Source of the DNA: Acinetobacter baretiae | GTDB lineage: Bacteria > Pseudomonadota > Gammaproteobacteria > Pseudomonadales > Moraxellaceae | Direction of reading: 5' to 3' | Assembly (NCBI RefSeq): GCF_015627105.1 | Contig: NZ_VTDM01000002.1 | Location: 62,001-126,000, forward strand | Length of the DNA stretch: 64,000 bases | Shown: positions 46,319 to 55,856 of the stretch, piece after piece | How positions within the stretch are numbered: the first letter of the stretch is position 1 | Layout of the letters: each line of letters opens with the position of its first letter | Notes under the pieces: generated by a model | What the model saw: only the letters and a program-made list of their open reading frames with translations | What the model was told of the DNA's origin: nothing | Databases searched by the model: none | Program-made: the position numbers and the translations under genes

Positions 46319-46846
46319 ATGTATAAACAACTATTACACATTGCTTTATGGACTGTAGCAGTCACATCAAGCACTCATTTGTATGCGAACACACCAACAC
46401 AAGAATTAATGAGCATTACCGATGCAAATCGTAATTTAAACAATACAGTCAATAGTATGTTGCCGATTTACAAACAGCGTGCAACACAAATGGTTCAACA
46501 ACGAACAGGCCATACTACGCTCAATGCCAAAGATATACAGGTCGTTGACCAACTCACACAAAGTATGTTTAACACTTCACAAGACTATTTGAAGCGTATG
46601 AACATGCTACAAAGCATTGAAGGGGTTTATGCCACTTACTATACCGACCAAGAAATTCAGGCATATTTGAAATTTCTAAAATCGCCAGAAGGCCGCTCAA
46701 TTACCAGTAAAAATGCACAGCTCAATGCTGCGGTGGAACAACAAATTGCTGTATCCATTGCAAATCTTGCAAAAAGTGTCAGCTTTCAGCAAAAAATTGC
46801 CCAAGATACGCAAAGTATTTTAAATCAACTACCTCTTCAAAAATAA
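46319..46846 (+). CDS. Secreted DUF2059-type protein (paralogue 3)
   Basis: This 175-residue protein has a signal peptide ending near ...SSTHLYA and the hallmark YTDQEIQAYLKFLKSPEGRSI at about 113-133. I prefer ATG 46319 over 46313 because the GAG motif is then about 7 nt away. It is the most diverged of the three, being richer in Met, and ends at a strong terminator shared with clpX. Confidence 0.76.
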   Translation: MYKQLLHIALWTVAVTSSTHLYANTPTQELMSITDANRNLNNTVNSMLPIYKQRATQMVQQRTGHTTLNAKDIQVVDQLTQSMFNTSQDYLKRMNMLQSIEGVYATYYTDQEIQAYLKFLKSPEGRSITSKNAQLNAAVEQQIAVSIANLAKSVSFQQKIAQDTQSILNQLPLQK

Positions 46847-46872
46847 AAAATCGCACTCTAAAGTGCGATTTT
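46847..46872. terminator. Bidirectional terminator between DUF2059 paralogue 3 and clpX
   Basis: A perfect 11-bp stem AAAATCGCACT/AGTGCGATTTT with a 4-nt loop lies between convergent genes; A and T runs form its ends, so it serves both. Confidence 0.9.
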
Positions 46873-46893
46873 CCACATCAAACCAATGTCTGA

Positions 46894-48189
46894 TTATTTA
46901 TTTAATAACGTGAGGTCACTGTGCTTATGCTCTGATGCCACCTTCGGCTGACGTTCAGATTGAAGCTCAGGTTGTACTTTATTGTTTACAACATCTGCAT
47001 TAATGACAACTGTCCCTACATCACTACGACTCGGTAAATCATACATTGTTTCTAATAATGCATTTTCTAAGATTGTTCGTAGTCCACGTGCGCCTGTATT
47101 ACGTTCTAATGCTTTTTTAGCAACAGCACGTAAAGCTGCATCTTCAAAGACTAAATCTACATTTTCCATATCAAATAAATATTGATATTGGCGTGTTAAC
47201 GCATTTTTAGGCTCTGTAAGAATTTGCATGAGTGCATCTTCATTAAGCTCTTCTAGTGTAGCAAGTACAGGTAAGCGTCCAATAAATTCTGGAATCAAGC
47301 CAAATTTGACTAAGTCAGTCGCTTCAACTTGACTAAACAACTCAGATGCTTTTTTACTGTCATCTTTGTTTTTTACTTCTGCATTAAAGCCAATACCGCC
47401 TTTTTCTTGACGCTGTTGTACAATTTTTTCTAAACCAGAAAAAGCACCACCACAAATAAATAAAATATTTGAAGTATCTACTTGAATCAGCTCTTGTTGT
47501 GGATGCTTACGGCCACCTTGTGGTGGAATAGAAGCAACAGTTCCTTCAATCATTTTTAATAAAGCTTGTTGTACCCCTTCACCCGACACATCACGGGTAA
47601 TAGATGGGTTTTCAGCCTTACGAGTGATTTTGTCAATCTCATCAATATAAATAATGCCTTTTTGTGCTTTATCTACATCATAATCAGATTTTTGTAATAG
47701 CTTTTGTACAATGTTTTCAACATCTTCACCAACATATCCTGCTTCTGTAAGTGTTGTTGCATCTGCCATAGCAAAAGGTACATCGAGCAAACGTGCTAGC
47801 GTTTGTGCAAGTAATGTTTTACCCGAGCCTGTCGGCCCAATTAACAAAATATTACTTTTTGCCAGTTCAACTTCTGCATGCTGATGCGCTGTAGCAGTCA
47901 CTTTCAATCGCTTATAATGGTTATATACAGCCACAGATAAGGTTTTTTTCGCCACATCTTGTCCAATCACATATTGGTCAAGTGCTTCTCGAATCTCATG
48001 TGGTTTTGGCAACGGACGTGATGCCCAATCACCACCATCAACTTGCTGACTGGTTTGTACTAAATCTAAGCATACATCAACACATTCATTACAAATATAT
48101 GCATCTTCACCAGCGATTAACTTACCGACTTCTGCCTGAGTTTTTCCGCAAAATGAACAGTGTTTTTGTCCTTGAGGATTATCGGACAT
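46894..48189 (-). CDS. clpX: ClpXP ATPase subunit ClpX
   Basis: ClpX unfolds tagged proteins and feeds them to ClpP. The 431-residue protein starts at ATG 48189, 5 nt after GGAGA. It has the N-terminal zinc-binding CSFCGK and CNECVDVC pairs, Walker A GPTGSGKT, Walker [12 protein letters not shown], the RKH loop (GGRKHPQQ) and the IGF loop for ClpP docking ([10 protein letters not shown]). Sensor-2 [10 protein letters not shown] is present. It follows clpP with 23 bp in between, as in the common tig-clpP-clpX arrangement. Confidence 0.97.
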   Translation of the reverse strand: MSDNPQGQKHCSFCGKTQAEVGKLIAGEDAYICNECVDVCLDLVQTSQQVDGGDWASRPLPKPHEIREALDQYVIGQDVAKKTLSVAVYNHYKRLKVTATAHQHAEVELAKSNILLIGPTGSGKTLLAQTLARLLDVPFAMADATTLTEAGYVGEDVENIVQKLLQKSDYDVDKAQKGIIYIDEIDKITRKAENPSITRDVSGEGVQQALLKMIEGTVASIPPQGGRKHPQQELIQVDTSNILFICGGAFSGLEKIVQQRQEKGGIGFNAEVKNKDDSKKASELFSQVEATDLVKFGLIPEFIGRLPVLATLEELNEDALMQILTEPKNALTRQYQYLFDMENVDLVFEDAALRAVAKKALERNTGARGLRTILENALLETMYDLPSRSDVGTVVINADVVNNKVQPELQSERQPKVASEHKHSDLTLLNK

Positions 48190-48212
48190 GGTTTCTCCAA
48201 TCACTAATTAAA

Positions 48213-48818
48213 TTATGGGCGTTTGCTCAGTACATCATCAACTAAACCGTATTCTTTTGCAGCTTGTGCTGTCATAAAATTATCACGGTCTGTATCACGC
48301 GCTAAAGTTTCATAGTCTTGCCCACTATGCTCTGCCATCAAGCGATTCAAACGTTCTTTAATAAATAAAATTTCACGCGCATGAATTTCTATATCAGATG
48401 CTTGACCACGAAAACCACCTAAAGGTTGATGAATCATCACACGAGCATTGTCTAGGCAATAACGCTTACCTTTTGCACCTGCATTAAGCAAAAATGCACC
48501 CATTGATGCTGCCTGCCCCATACAAATGGTCGACACATCTGGTTTAATAAACTGCATGGTGTCATAAATTGCCATGCCTGCAGTCACCGACCCACCCGGT
48601 GAGTTTATATATAAATGAATATCTTTGTCTGGGTTTTCTGCTTCTAAAAATAGCATTTGCGCTACAATTAGATTTGCCATGTTGTCTTCAACTTCACCTG
48701 TGAGAAAAATCACACGCTCACGCAGTAAGCGAGAAAAAATATCAAAAGAACGCTCACCACGAGAAGATTGTTCGACAACCATTGGGACTAAAGCATTTTC
48801 TATATTTGAAACATACAT
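48213..48818 (-). CDS. clpP: ATP-dependent Clp protease proteolytic subunit ClpP
   Basis: ClpP is a 14-subunit serine protease chamber. The 201-residue protein starts at ATG 48818 ([27 protein letters not shown] shortened here); the frame reads 35 codons further upstream without support. The catalytic Ser is in [12 protein letters not shown], His in [10 protein letters not shown] and Asp in [10 protein letters not shown]. It is followed by clpX and preceded by tig. Confidence 0.97.
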   Translation of the reverse strand: MYVSNIENALVPMVVEQSSRGERSFDIFSRLLRERVIFLTGEVEDNMANLIVAQMLFLEAENPDKDIHLYINSPGGSVTAGMAIYDTMQFIKPDVSTICMGQAASMGAFLLNAGAKGKRYCLDNARVMIHQPLGGFRGQASDIEIHAREILFIKERLNRLMAEHSGQDYETLARDTDRDNFMTAQAAKEYGLVDDVLSKRP

Positions 48819-48971
48819 AGCTTTATTTATTCCTAAAATTTTCTTGTTACTTACGACAACAATATGAGGGATAATCCTTAAAATTGCAAAGTGTATCCTA
48901 AAATTCGTATCGACTTGGCGCAAATAGTTGTACTGATTTTATACAAGCTGGTGGTTTTCAAATTTTTTCAT

Positions 48972-49002
48972 AAAAAAAGGCGCAATTTGTGCGCCTTTTT
49001 TT
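48972..49002 (-). terminator. tig terminator
   Basis: A stem AAAAAAAGGCGCA with TGCGCCTTTTTTT and a 5-nt loop is 12 bp past the tig stop. It ends the tig transcript before clpP. Confidence 0.92.
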
Positions 49003-49013
49003 ATTTGATTGTC

Positions 49014-50351
49014 TTAACCTTGTTGCTGACGAGCTTGTTGCTCTTTCAACAATTCTTCATAAGATACTGCTTTTTCAGTGACTTTAGCTGTACTTAAAAT
49101 GTGATCAACCACTTGATCTTCTAAAATAACAGCTTCAATTTGTGCACGTTGCTGTGCATCATTTTTGAAGTACTCGATCACTTCTGTTGGATCTTCATAA
49201 GAAGATGACATTTCTTCAATATACGCTTCTACACGAGCAGCATCTGCTTCAAGTTTTGCATTTGCCAACACAGTGCTCACCAAAACGCCTAATTTTACAG
49301 AACGTTCAGCTTGCTCTTTAAACAATTCATCTGGCAGTAAGCTTGCATCAAATGCTTTTGCACCTTGCTCACCAAACTGTTGAGTAAATTGTTGAATCAT
49401 TTGTTGACGTAGACGGTCAATTTCTTGTGCAAGCATTGCATTTGGCACTTCAATATCATTTGCTGCAACAAGTGCATCAAATGTTGCAGATTTCACTTGG
49501 TTACGTAAGCCATTTTTCACTTCACGTTCCATGTTTTTACGAACATCTGCTTTAAGTTTTTCAATGCCTTGCTCTTCCGTCAAACCGAAGATTTCAAGAA
49601 ATTCTGCATCAATTTCTGGTAATTTTGGCTTTTCAACCAATTTTACATTAATTTTAAATTGTGCAGCTTTGCCTGCAAGATTTTCTGCTTGGTAATCTGC
49701 TGGGAAAGTGACATCAATCACTTTTTCTTCGCCAGTTTTCATGCCAATAATGCCATCTTCAAAACCAGGAATCATTTGACCTGCGCCCAACACTAATTTA
49801 AAGTCTTGTGCTGAACCACCTTCAAATTTTTCGCCGTCTATTGAACCTTCAAAATCGAAAGTCACTTGCATGTCTTTTTTCGCCATACCTTTTGTTGTAA
49901 CAAAAGTTTGACGTTGCTTACGCAAGTTCTCAATCATTTGATCGACATCTTTATCTTTTATTTCAGCTACTTGGCGTTCAACTTCCAATGCATCAAATGC
50001 ATTCACTTCAACTTCAGGATAAACTTCAACCGTTGCTTCATACACTAAAGCATCTTCTTTGTTTTCAACTTTTTCAATGTTTGGCATGCCAACAGCATTG
50101 ATTTTTTCTTGTTGAATTGCTTCAAATACCGTGTCACGAATAATGTCGTTAACAACTTCTTGATAAACGCTTGCACCAAATTCACGGCGCACCACATTTA
50201 AAGGAATTTTACCTTTACGGAAGCCGTTGATTTTGGCAGTTTTGGCAGTGCGCTTTAAACGAGCTTCAAACTGCTCATTAATACGGCTCGTCGGTACAGA
50301 TACGTTTAAACGACGGGCAACGCCCGAAACCGCTTCAGTCGTTACTTGCAT
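49014..50351 (-). CDS. tig: Trigger factor chaperone and prolyl isomerase
   Basis: Trigger factor binds nascent chains at the ribosome exit. The 445-residue protein has the ribosome-docking [18 protein letters not shown] segment, the FKBP-type isomerase middle domain ([41 protein letters not shown] shortened here) and an alpha-helical C-terminal chaperone domain ending in Gln-rich [10 protein letters not shown]. It is the first gene of the tig, clpP, clpX group and has its own terminator. Confidence 0.96.
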   Translation of the reverse strand: MQVTTEAVSGVARRLNVSVPTSRINEQFEARLKRTAKTAKINGFRKGKIPLNVVRREFGASVYQEVVNDIIRDTVFEAIQQEKINAVGMPNIEKVENKEDALVYEATVEVYPEVEVNAFDALEVERQVAEIKDKDVDQMIENLRKQRQTFVTTKGMAKKDMQVTFDFEGSIDGEKFEGGSAQDFKLVLGAGQMIPGFEDGIIGMKTGEEKVIDVTFPADYQAENLAGKAAQFKINVKLVEKPKLPEIDAEFLEIFGLTEEQGIEKLKADVRKNMEREVKNGLRNQVKSATFDALVAANDIEVPNAMLAQEIDRLRQQMIQQFTQQFGEQGAKAFDASLLPDELFKEQAERSVKLGVLVSTVLANAKLEADAARVEAYIEEMSSSYEDPTEVIEYFKNDAQQRAQIEAVILEDQVVDHILSTAKVTEKAVSYEELLKEQQARQQQG

Positions 50352-50735
50352 GGCTTCCTCTATTTACTTAATGTGTGAGTAATAAACAATTTTTAAAGTG
50401 GAATATTATATTCTATACCAGCAATATATACAAAGATTTGCTGTAAGTTTATGTTTTATCCAAAATTTTATGTTAGTTTTTTATTTTATTTCATAATCTT
50501 CTTAATAAAAACTTAACAAAACACAACTTGTTTATTTAAAATAATACTTAAATTGCACATGATCATTGTTATAAAAAATAACATATTAAATACATGATTT
50601 AAATAAAAAAATACAAAAAAAGTTACACAAGTACACATAGCGTTTACGTGTTCACTATACAGCACGCTAGCAACAGAATTAATAATGATTATTATTTATC
50701 CCACAACAACACCAATACAGGGTTACATACCAATT
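50352..50735. other. AT-rich intergenic region upstream of the receptor cluster
   Basis: This 384-bp region separates the divergent tig and first TonB receptor genes. It must carry both promoters. A Fur-like box lies at 50681-50699. I see no gene or terminator in the rest, which is extremely A/T-rich between 50450 and 50630. Confidence 0.55.
50681..50699 (+). promoter_or_regulatory. Fur-like box of TonB receptor 1
   Basis: AATAATGATTATTATTTAT resembles the 19-bp Fur pattern, with roughly 13 matches in the first 17 positions. It lies 37-55 bp upstream of the chosen start codon at 50736. Confidence 0.65.
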
Positions 50736-53009
50736 ATGTCGTTTATCAAAGCACACAAAAAACTCGTTTCTTCCACCATTGCCTCTTCATTATCTTTAGT
50801 TGCTGGGGTGACTTTTGCACAAGAAGCAACAACTCTCGGTACCATTGATGCCCATGCTGCTTTAGAAAAAGTAGATACCGCCAGTTACACCACCACCCAA
50901 TCTGCAAATCATAAATATGTTGCACCACTCATAAACACCCCCAAAAGCATTGATGTTATTTCACAAAAACTTCTGCAAGACACAAGTGCCAATTCACTGA
51001 CTCAAGCATTACAAAACACGCCCGGTGTGACTCTCGCTGCAGGTGAAGGTGGTACACCTTTTACAGACATTCCATATATTCGTGGCTATAGCGCTCAATC
51101 GTCCATTTATGTCGATGGTGTAAAAAATGCGACGTCTCAAAATCGAGATATGTTTGATATAGAACAAGTCGAAATCACAAAAGGATCTAGTTCTGCCATT
51201 TCAGGCGGTGGAGGTGCCGGTGGTAGCATCAACTTGATTACTAAACAAGCACATGCAGGCGACAGTTATGAGGGCACGATCGCAGGTGGAACAGCCAATT
51301 ACAAACATATTAGCCTAGATGCCAATAAAGATTTTGGAGATGGCATGGCAGGGCGTGTCATTATTATGGGGCATCAAAATGATAAAGCAGGTGAAAAAAA
51401 TGGCGCAGAATACAACCGTGTCGGTATTGCCCCAAGCCTGACTTTTGGATTAGGAACACCTACTCGAGGGACGTTAAGCTATTATTACCTGCAAAGCGAT
51501 GATTTACCTGATGCAGGCATCCCCTTTCCTATCACAGGAGGTGCACCATATTCTGTTGCAAAAGGCACATATTATGGTTGGCGAAATCGAGACTTTGATC
51601 GTCGTCAAAATCAAGTCGGTACATTAAAATTAGAACACGATTTTAACGACACATTAAACATAAGTAACACCTTAACGTATAATCGCTCAACCACCAATTA
51701 TATTGCCACCAACCCAGATGACTCTAGCGGAAACATTGCAAAATATGGAACAATTTTCCGTCGTGCAGTCAGCCGTATTTCCAATACCGATGCTTACAAC
51801 GATCAAATGGCATTGTCGGGTCAATTTAATACAGGCAGTATCAAACATAACTTTAGCACAGGGGCAGATTGGAGTTATCAATCTACCGATATGGGCATTT
51901 ATTCATTTAATGGTTTCAATTCAACCACTGGCTTAGATATACAAGACCAAAGCCATAATGCCAATGGCAACGGAGAATCTTGTCAGAATCGTAGCTATGG
52001 TTACTGCACGACCTTATATAGTCCAACCCCATATGATACATACAGCGACACTGCAACGGCTGTAAAAAACTACTCAACAACACGCAGTCGAACTGTAGGC
52101 TTATATGCTCTAGACAGTATTGAATTTTCACCGCAATGGTTACTCAATTTGGGTTTACGTTGGGATAAATTTAATACCGATGTAAAATATAATTATGCAT
52201 TGAAACTTCGTGGCACCCAATATAGTGCAGGCCAACGTTATCGTAGCGATACCGACTTTTTCTCTTATCAAGCAGGTTTAATTTACAAACCCACTGAAAA
52301 TGGCAGTATTTATACCAGCTTTGCAACCTCTGCTAACCCTGTTGGTGTTGACCAAGGCGATGGTTCAGATTCCATTACCAACAACAGTCAAGCAAATTCA
52401 CTAAAACCAGAAGAAGCACGCACTTACGAAATCGGAACTAAGTGGAACATTTTAAATAACCACGCCAATGTCACTGCTGCAGTCTTTCGTACCGAAAAAC
52501 AAAATACACGTATTCAAATTGATACTTCAGGATATGCCAATATTGGTAAAAGTCGTGTCAATGGGTTTGAGTTGGGTTTAACAGGTGACCTTACAGATCG
52601 ATGGAACATTGCAACTGGTTATAGTTACTTAAACAGTAAATTAACGAAAGCATCTCCATTTGACGCAAGATCTCTTGCAGGTCAAGGTCAAGCATTGCCA
52701 TTTGTTTCTAAAAACAGTGCAACCCTTTGGACAACCTATAAAATAACACCAAAGTTTATTGTTGGTGCAGGCACACAGTACAATGATAAATCTGTAGTGT
52801 CTTATCTTGCCAACAATAATGCACCAAAGTACGTGCCTGCGTATACGGTGTACAATGCCATGTTAAAGTACAAAGTCACCAACAATATTAATGTACAACT
52901 CAACATCAATAACCTAACCGATAAACTTTATTTCACAAATGCACACTATCATTATGCCATGCAAGCAGACGGACGCAATGCTGTGTTAGCGATCAACTTT
53001 AAATACTAG
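50736..53009 (+). CDS. TonB-dependent catecholate-siderophore-type receptor (Fiu-like 1)
   Basis: This 757-residue outer-membrane receptor starts at ATG 50736 (MSFIKAHKKLVSSTIASSLSLVAGVTFA), which makes a clean signal peptide, and not at the upstream 50685. The plug spans about residues 50-190 (NTPGVTLAAGEGG, DIPYIRGYSAQSSIYVDGVKN, GGGGAGGSINLITKQ) and a 22-strand barrel follows, ending AVLAINFKY. There is no TonB-signal extension, so it is a simple transporter. Segments such as GHQNDKAGEKNGAEYNRVGIAPS recall Fiu/PiuA. Ligand is probably a ferric catecholate, but unproven. Confidence 0.87.
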   Translation: MSFIKAHKKLVSSTIASSLSLVAGVTFAQEATTLGTIDAHAALEKVDTASYTTTQSANHKYVAPLINTPKSIDVISQKLLQDTSANSLTQALQNTPGVTLAAGEGGTPFTDIPYIRGYSAQSSIYVDGVKNATSQNRDMFDIEQVEITKGSSSAISGGGGAGGSINLITKQAHAGDSYEGTIAGGTANYKHISLDANKDFGDGMAGRVIIMGHQNDKAGEKNGAEYNRVGIAPSLTFGLGTPTRGTLSYYYLQSDDLPDAGIPFPITGGAPYSVAKGTYYGWRNRDFDRRQNQVGTLKLEHDFNDTLNISNTLTYNRSTTNYIATNPDDSSGNIAKYGTIFRRAVSRISNTDAYNDQMALSGQFNTGSIKHNFSTGADWSYQSTDMGIYSFNGFNSTTGLDIQDQSHNANGNGESCQNRSYGYCTTLYSPTPYDTYSDTATAVKNYSTTRSRTVGLYALDSIEFSPQWLLNLGLRWDKFNTDVKYNYALKLRGTQYSAGQRYRSDTDFFSYQAGLIYKPTENGSIYTSFATSANPVGVDQGDGSDSITNNSQANSLKPEEARTYEIGTKWNILNNHANVTAAVFRTEKQNTRIQIDTSGYANIGKSRVNGFELGLTGDLTDRWNIATGYSYLNSKLTKASPFDARSLAGQGQALPFVSKNSATLWTTYKITPKFIVGAGTQYNDKSVVSYLANNNAPKYVPAYTVYNAMLKYKVTNNINVQLNINNLTDKLYFTNAHYHYAMQADGRNAVLAINFKY

Positions 53010-53016
53010 ATACATC

Positions 53017-53049
53017 AACCTAGTCACATAAAAAACATGTGTCTAGGTT
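53017..53049 (+). terminator. Terminator-like hairpin after receptor 1
   Basis: AACCTAGTCACAT (53017-53029) pairs with ATGTGTCTAGGTT (53037-53049), one mismatch. The region after it is A/T-rich but lacks a pure T run. Confidence 0.6.
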
Positions 53050-53223
53050 TAATCTTAAATGAATATTAAAATTAAAAAATAAATCAAACATAATAACAAT
53101 CAAAACTCAAAACTCATTGTTAATAAAAATAAGTATATAAATCAAAAATATATCTAAAAATATAACATTAAGAAAATAGTACAACTTAAAAATATATATT
53201 TTTCTATTTTAAAAAATATGAAA

Positions 53224-53242
53224 ACTAACGATAATCATTATT
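53224..53242 (+). promoter_or_regulatory. Fur-like box of TonB receptor 2
   Basis: ACTAACGATAATCATTATT holds GATAATCATTAT, which matches the Fur pattern core at 12 of 13 positions. It lies 38 bp upstream of the start at 53280. Confidence 0.75.
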
Positions 53243-53279
53243 GTTTATAAAATCACTACAGTTTGTTACGAGAAAATAC

Positions 53280-55538
53280 ATGTCGTTCATTAAAACACGA
53301 AAAACTATCGTTTCCTCAGCCCTGCTTTCTTCGCTTTCTCTTGCTTCAAGCACTATTTTTGCTGAGCAAAATGCAGTGAATCTCCCAACCATTCAAACAC
53401 ATGGACAAGAAGAAAGCTTAAAAACGGATAAGTCAGCAAATTCAAAATATTTAGTACCTCTATTAGACACAGCAAAATCCGTTGATGTTATTTCATCAAA
53501 AATGATTAGTGATACACAAGTAACAACGCTAAGTGATGCTTTACGTACTGTTCCAGGTGTTACTCTTGGTGCAGGTGAAGGTGGCAACCCGAACGGTGAC
53601 CGCCCCTTTATTCGTGGTTATAACTCAGAGAGCTCAATTTATGTAGATGGGGTTCGTAATGCAACCTCACAACAACGTGAAATGTTTGACGTAGAACAAG
53701 TTGAAGTGACCAAAGGTTCTGCCTCAACCCTCAGTGGTGGCGGATCAACAGGCGGTAATATCAATATTATTAGTAAACTTCCTAAGCTTAACGATGCTGT
53801 AGAAGGTTCGATTTCAAGTGGTACCAATGACTACCGACGTATTGTTTTAGATGGCAACAAAAACTTCGACAATGGTCTTGCAGGTCGTGTTGTGGTAATG
53901 GGGCATCAAAATACCAAAGCTGGCCAAAAAAATGGCACTGAATATAACCGTGTTGGTATTGCACCGAGCTTAATTATTGGAACAAATTCTGCAACAAAAG
54001 CGACATTAAGCTATTATTACTTACGTACCGATGATACGCCAGACTCAGGCGTACCTTACAGCAACCCTAAAGGCACTGGTGTGCTTGGAAAACCTGTAGA
54101 TGTAAAACAAGGAATCTACTACGGTTTACAAAACCGTGATTTCCAAAAACAAGAAAATCATATTGGTAGCATCAAACTCGAACACACTTTTGACAATGGT
54201 TTTAACCTTGCAAATATCACCACCTACAGTCGCTCAAAAAATGATTATATTTGGACACAACCAGATGACTCACAAGGTAACGTCACTTACGGCAAAGTAT
54301 GGCGTAGAGCAAATTCAAATATCACCGACACAGAAACATTTGCAAATCAATTGGCTTTGCAAGGTAAATTCAATACAGGCTCCATTTTACATCGCTTAAA
54401 CTTAGGAGCTGACTATAGCCACCAGTCTACAGATAAAGGCAGTTATGGTGTAACAAGTGGTTTAACAGCAGCACAAGCATGTGGTACAGGAAGCAATAAA
54501 ACCAACCCAACATACGGAATTGGCACAAGCAATGGTTACTGTACTTCACTGTATAGCCCAAATGCATACGATGCTTGGTCGAGTAAACTGATTTCTGGTT
54601 ATACCCTAAAAAATACCACCAAAAACACAGGTATTTATATTTTAGATAACATTGAATTTACACCACAGTGGCTACTTGATCTTGGTGTACGTTGGGACAA
54701 TTTCAATACTAAACAATATAACTATGCCACTGTAAGTAGCACAGCATATACCCCAATGGCAAAACCAACGACTGTTGTCAGTAAAAGTGATTTCTTTAGT
54801 TATACTGCAGGGTTAACGTACAAACCAGTAGAGCAAGGCAGTCTTTATGCCAGCTTTTCAACATCAGCCAACCCTGTAGGTATTAGTGCAGGCGATGGCT
54901 CTGAAAATGTTTCAGATATTTACAAAGCATTACAACCTGAAAAATCTCGTACATTTGAAGTCGGTACAAAGTGGGATTTATTTGATCGTCGTGCCAACGT
55001 AACAGCTGCTGTTTTCAGAACTGAGAAGCAAAACACCCGTATTGCTGTATCACCAACACAATACACAAATGGCGGTGCAAGCCGTGTAGATGGTTTTGAA
55101 TTTGGCCTCAATGGTAATATCACCAACAATTGGGATATCAGCTTAGGCTATAGCTATTTAGATGCAACACAATCTGGTAACCCAGGGGTCAGTACACGTG
55201 ATGGCTCAGCCATTAAAACCCAAGGAAAACAACTGCCAAACGTCCCTAAAAATAGCGCAACGCTGTGGTCAACCTATAAAATCACACCAAAACTCACCCT
55301 TGGTGGCGGTGTCGTTGCTAGCGACAAAGTATACGGCAATACCACCAACACGCTATGGGTTTCAGGCTACACCCGTTATGACATAATGGCTCGCTACGCT
55401 GTGAACAAAAACATTGATATTCAGCTCAATGTGAATAATATAGGCAATACTCGATACTTCACAAAAGCATTTGCATCACATTATGCAACTGAAGCAGAAG
55501 GACGTAATGGTGTACTTACCCTAAACTTTAAGTACTAA
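53280..55538 (+). CDS. TonB-dependent catecholate-siderophore-type receptor (Fiu-like 2)
   Basis: This 752-residue receptor starts at ATG 53280 (MSFIKTRKTIVSSALLSSLSLAS shortened here); an earlier ATG at 53241 lies right at the Fur-like box. It is a close paralogue of the first receptor: RTVPGVTLGAGEGG, FIRGYNSESSIYVDGVRN, GGGSTGGNINIISK and LRPEKSRTFEVGTKWDL-like segments match. The barrel loops differ most, so it may take another siderophore. It ends GVLTLNFKY. A strong terminator follows. Confidence 0.87.
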   Translation: MSFIKTRKTIVSSALLSSLSLASSTIFAEQNAVNLPTIQTHGQEESLKTDKSANSKYLVPLLDTAKSVDVISSKMISDTQVTTLSDALRTVPGVTLGAGEGGNPNGDRPFIRGYNSESSIYVDGVRNATSQQREMFDVEQVEVTKGSASTLSGGGSTGGNINIISKLPKLNDAVEGSISSGTNDYRRIVLDGNKNFDNGLAGRVVVMGHQNTKAGQKNGTEYNRVGIAPSLIIGTNSATKATLSYYYLRTDDTPDSGVPYSNPKGTGVLGKPVDVKQGIYYGLQNRDFQKQENHIGSIKLEHTFDNGFNLANITTYSRSKNDYIWTQPDDSQGNVTYGKVWRRANSNITDTETFANQLALQGKFNTGSILHRLNLGADYSHQSTDKGSYGVTSGLTAAQACGTGSNKTNPTYGIGTSNGYCTSLYSPNAYDAWSSKLISGYTLKNTTKNTGIYILDNIEFTPQWLLDLGVRWDNFNTKQYNYATVSSTAYTPMAKPTTVVSKSDFFSYTAGLTYKPVEQGSLYASFSTSANPVGISAGDGSENVSDIYKALQPEKSRTFEVGTKWDLFDRRANVTAAVFRTEKQNTRIAVSPTQYTNGGASRVDGFEFGLNGNITNNWDISLGYSYLDATQSGNPGVSTRDGSAIKTQGKQLPNVPKNSATLWSTYKITPKLTLGGGVVASDKVYGNTTNTLWVSGYTRYDIMARYAVNKNIDIQLNVNNIGNTRYFTKAFASHYATEAEGRNGVLTLNFKY

Positions 55539-55555
55539 AACACGATTTAATGCTC

Positions 55556-55588
55556 AAAAAAACAACCTTTTTTAAAGGTTGTTTTTTT
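55556..55588 (+). terminator. Terminator after receptor 2
   Basis: A stem AACAACCTTT (55561-55570) with AAAGGTTGTT (55574-55583) is extended by A5 and T5 runs, 18 bp after the stop codon. It is a classic intrinsic terminator. Confidence 0.92.
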
Positions 55589-55654
55589 AATGAAACAAAA
55601 ATAAAACACTACATATATTAAATTAAACTTAATTTAATATAAAAAATAACATTA

Positions 55655-55703
55655 AAATCGATAAAAACAATTAATTATACCAATTGATTGTTTTTATCGA
55701 TTT
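55655..55703. other. 22-bp inverted repeat between receptors 2 and 3
   Basis: Positions 55655-55676 are the inverse of 55682-55703, with one G-U pair and a 5-nt loop (ATACC). It is far longer and more exact than neighbouring hairpins, lies 67 bp after a proper terminator and has no T run, so it is not simply a second terminator. Its purpose is unknown. Confidence 0.6.
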
Positions 55704-55766
55704 ATAATAATTAAATATAAATCAACAACTTAAAATCAAAATATGAAATAACACTATATTTTAAAT

Positions 55767-55785
55767 AAAAATAATTATCATTTAT
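55767..55785 (+). promoter_or_regulatory. Fur-like box of TonB receptor 3
   Basis: On the minus strand the site reads AAATGATAATTATTTTTAT-like sequence, with the core GATAATTATT related to the Fur pattern. It is weaker than that of receptor 2 and lies 72-90 bp upstream of the start codon. Confidence 0.5.
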
Positions 55786-55856
55786 AATCCGATTACTTTA
55801 GATCGTTTATTCACCAAAACGTTAACGCAAGTTACTTTTAAGTTAAGGGCGCAATA

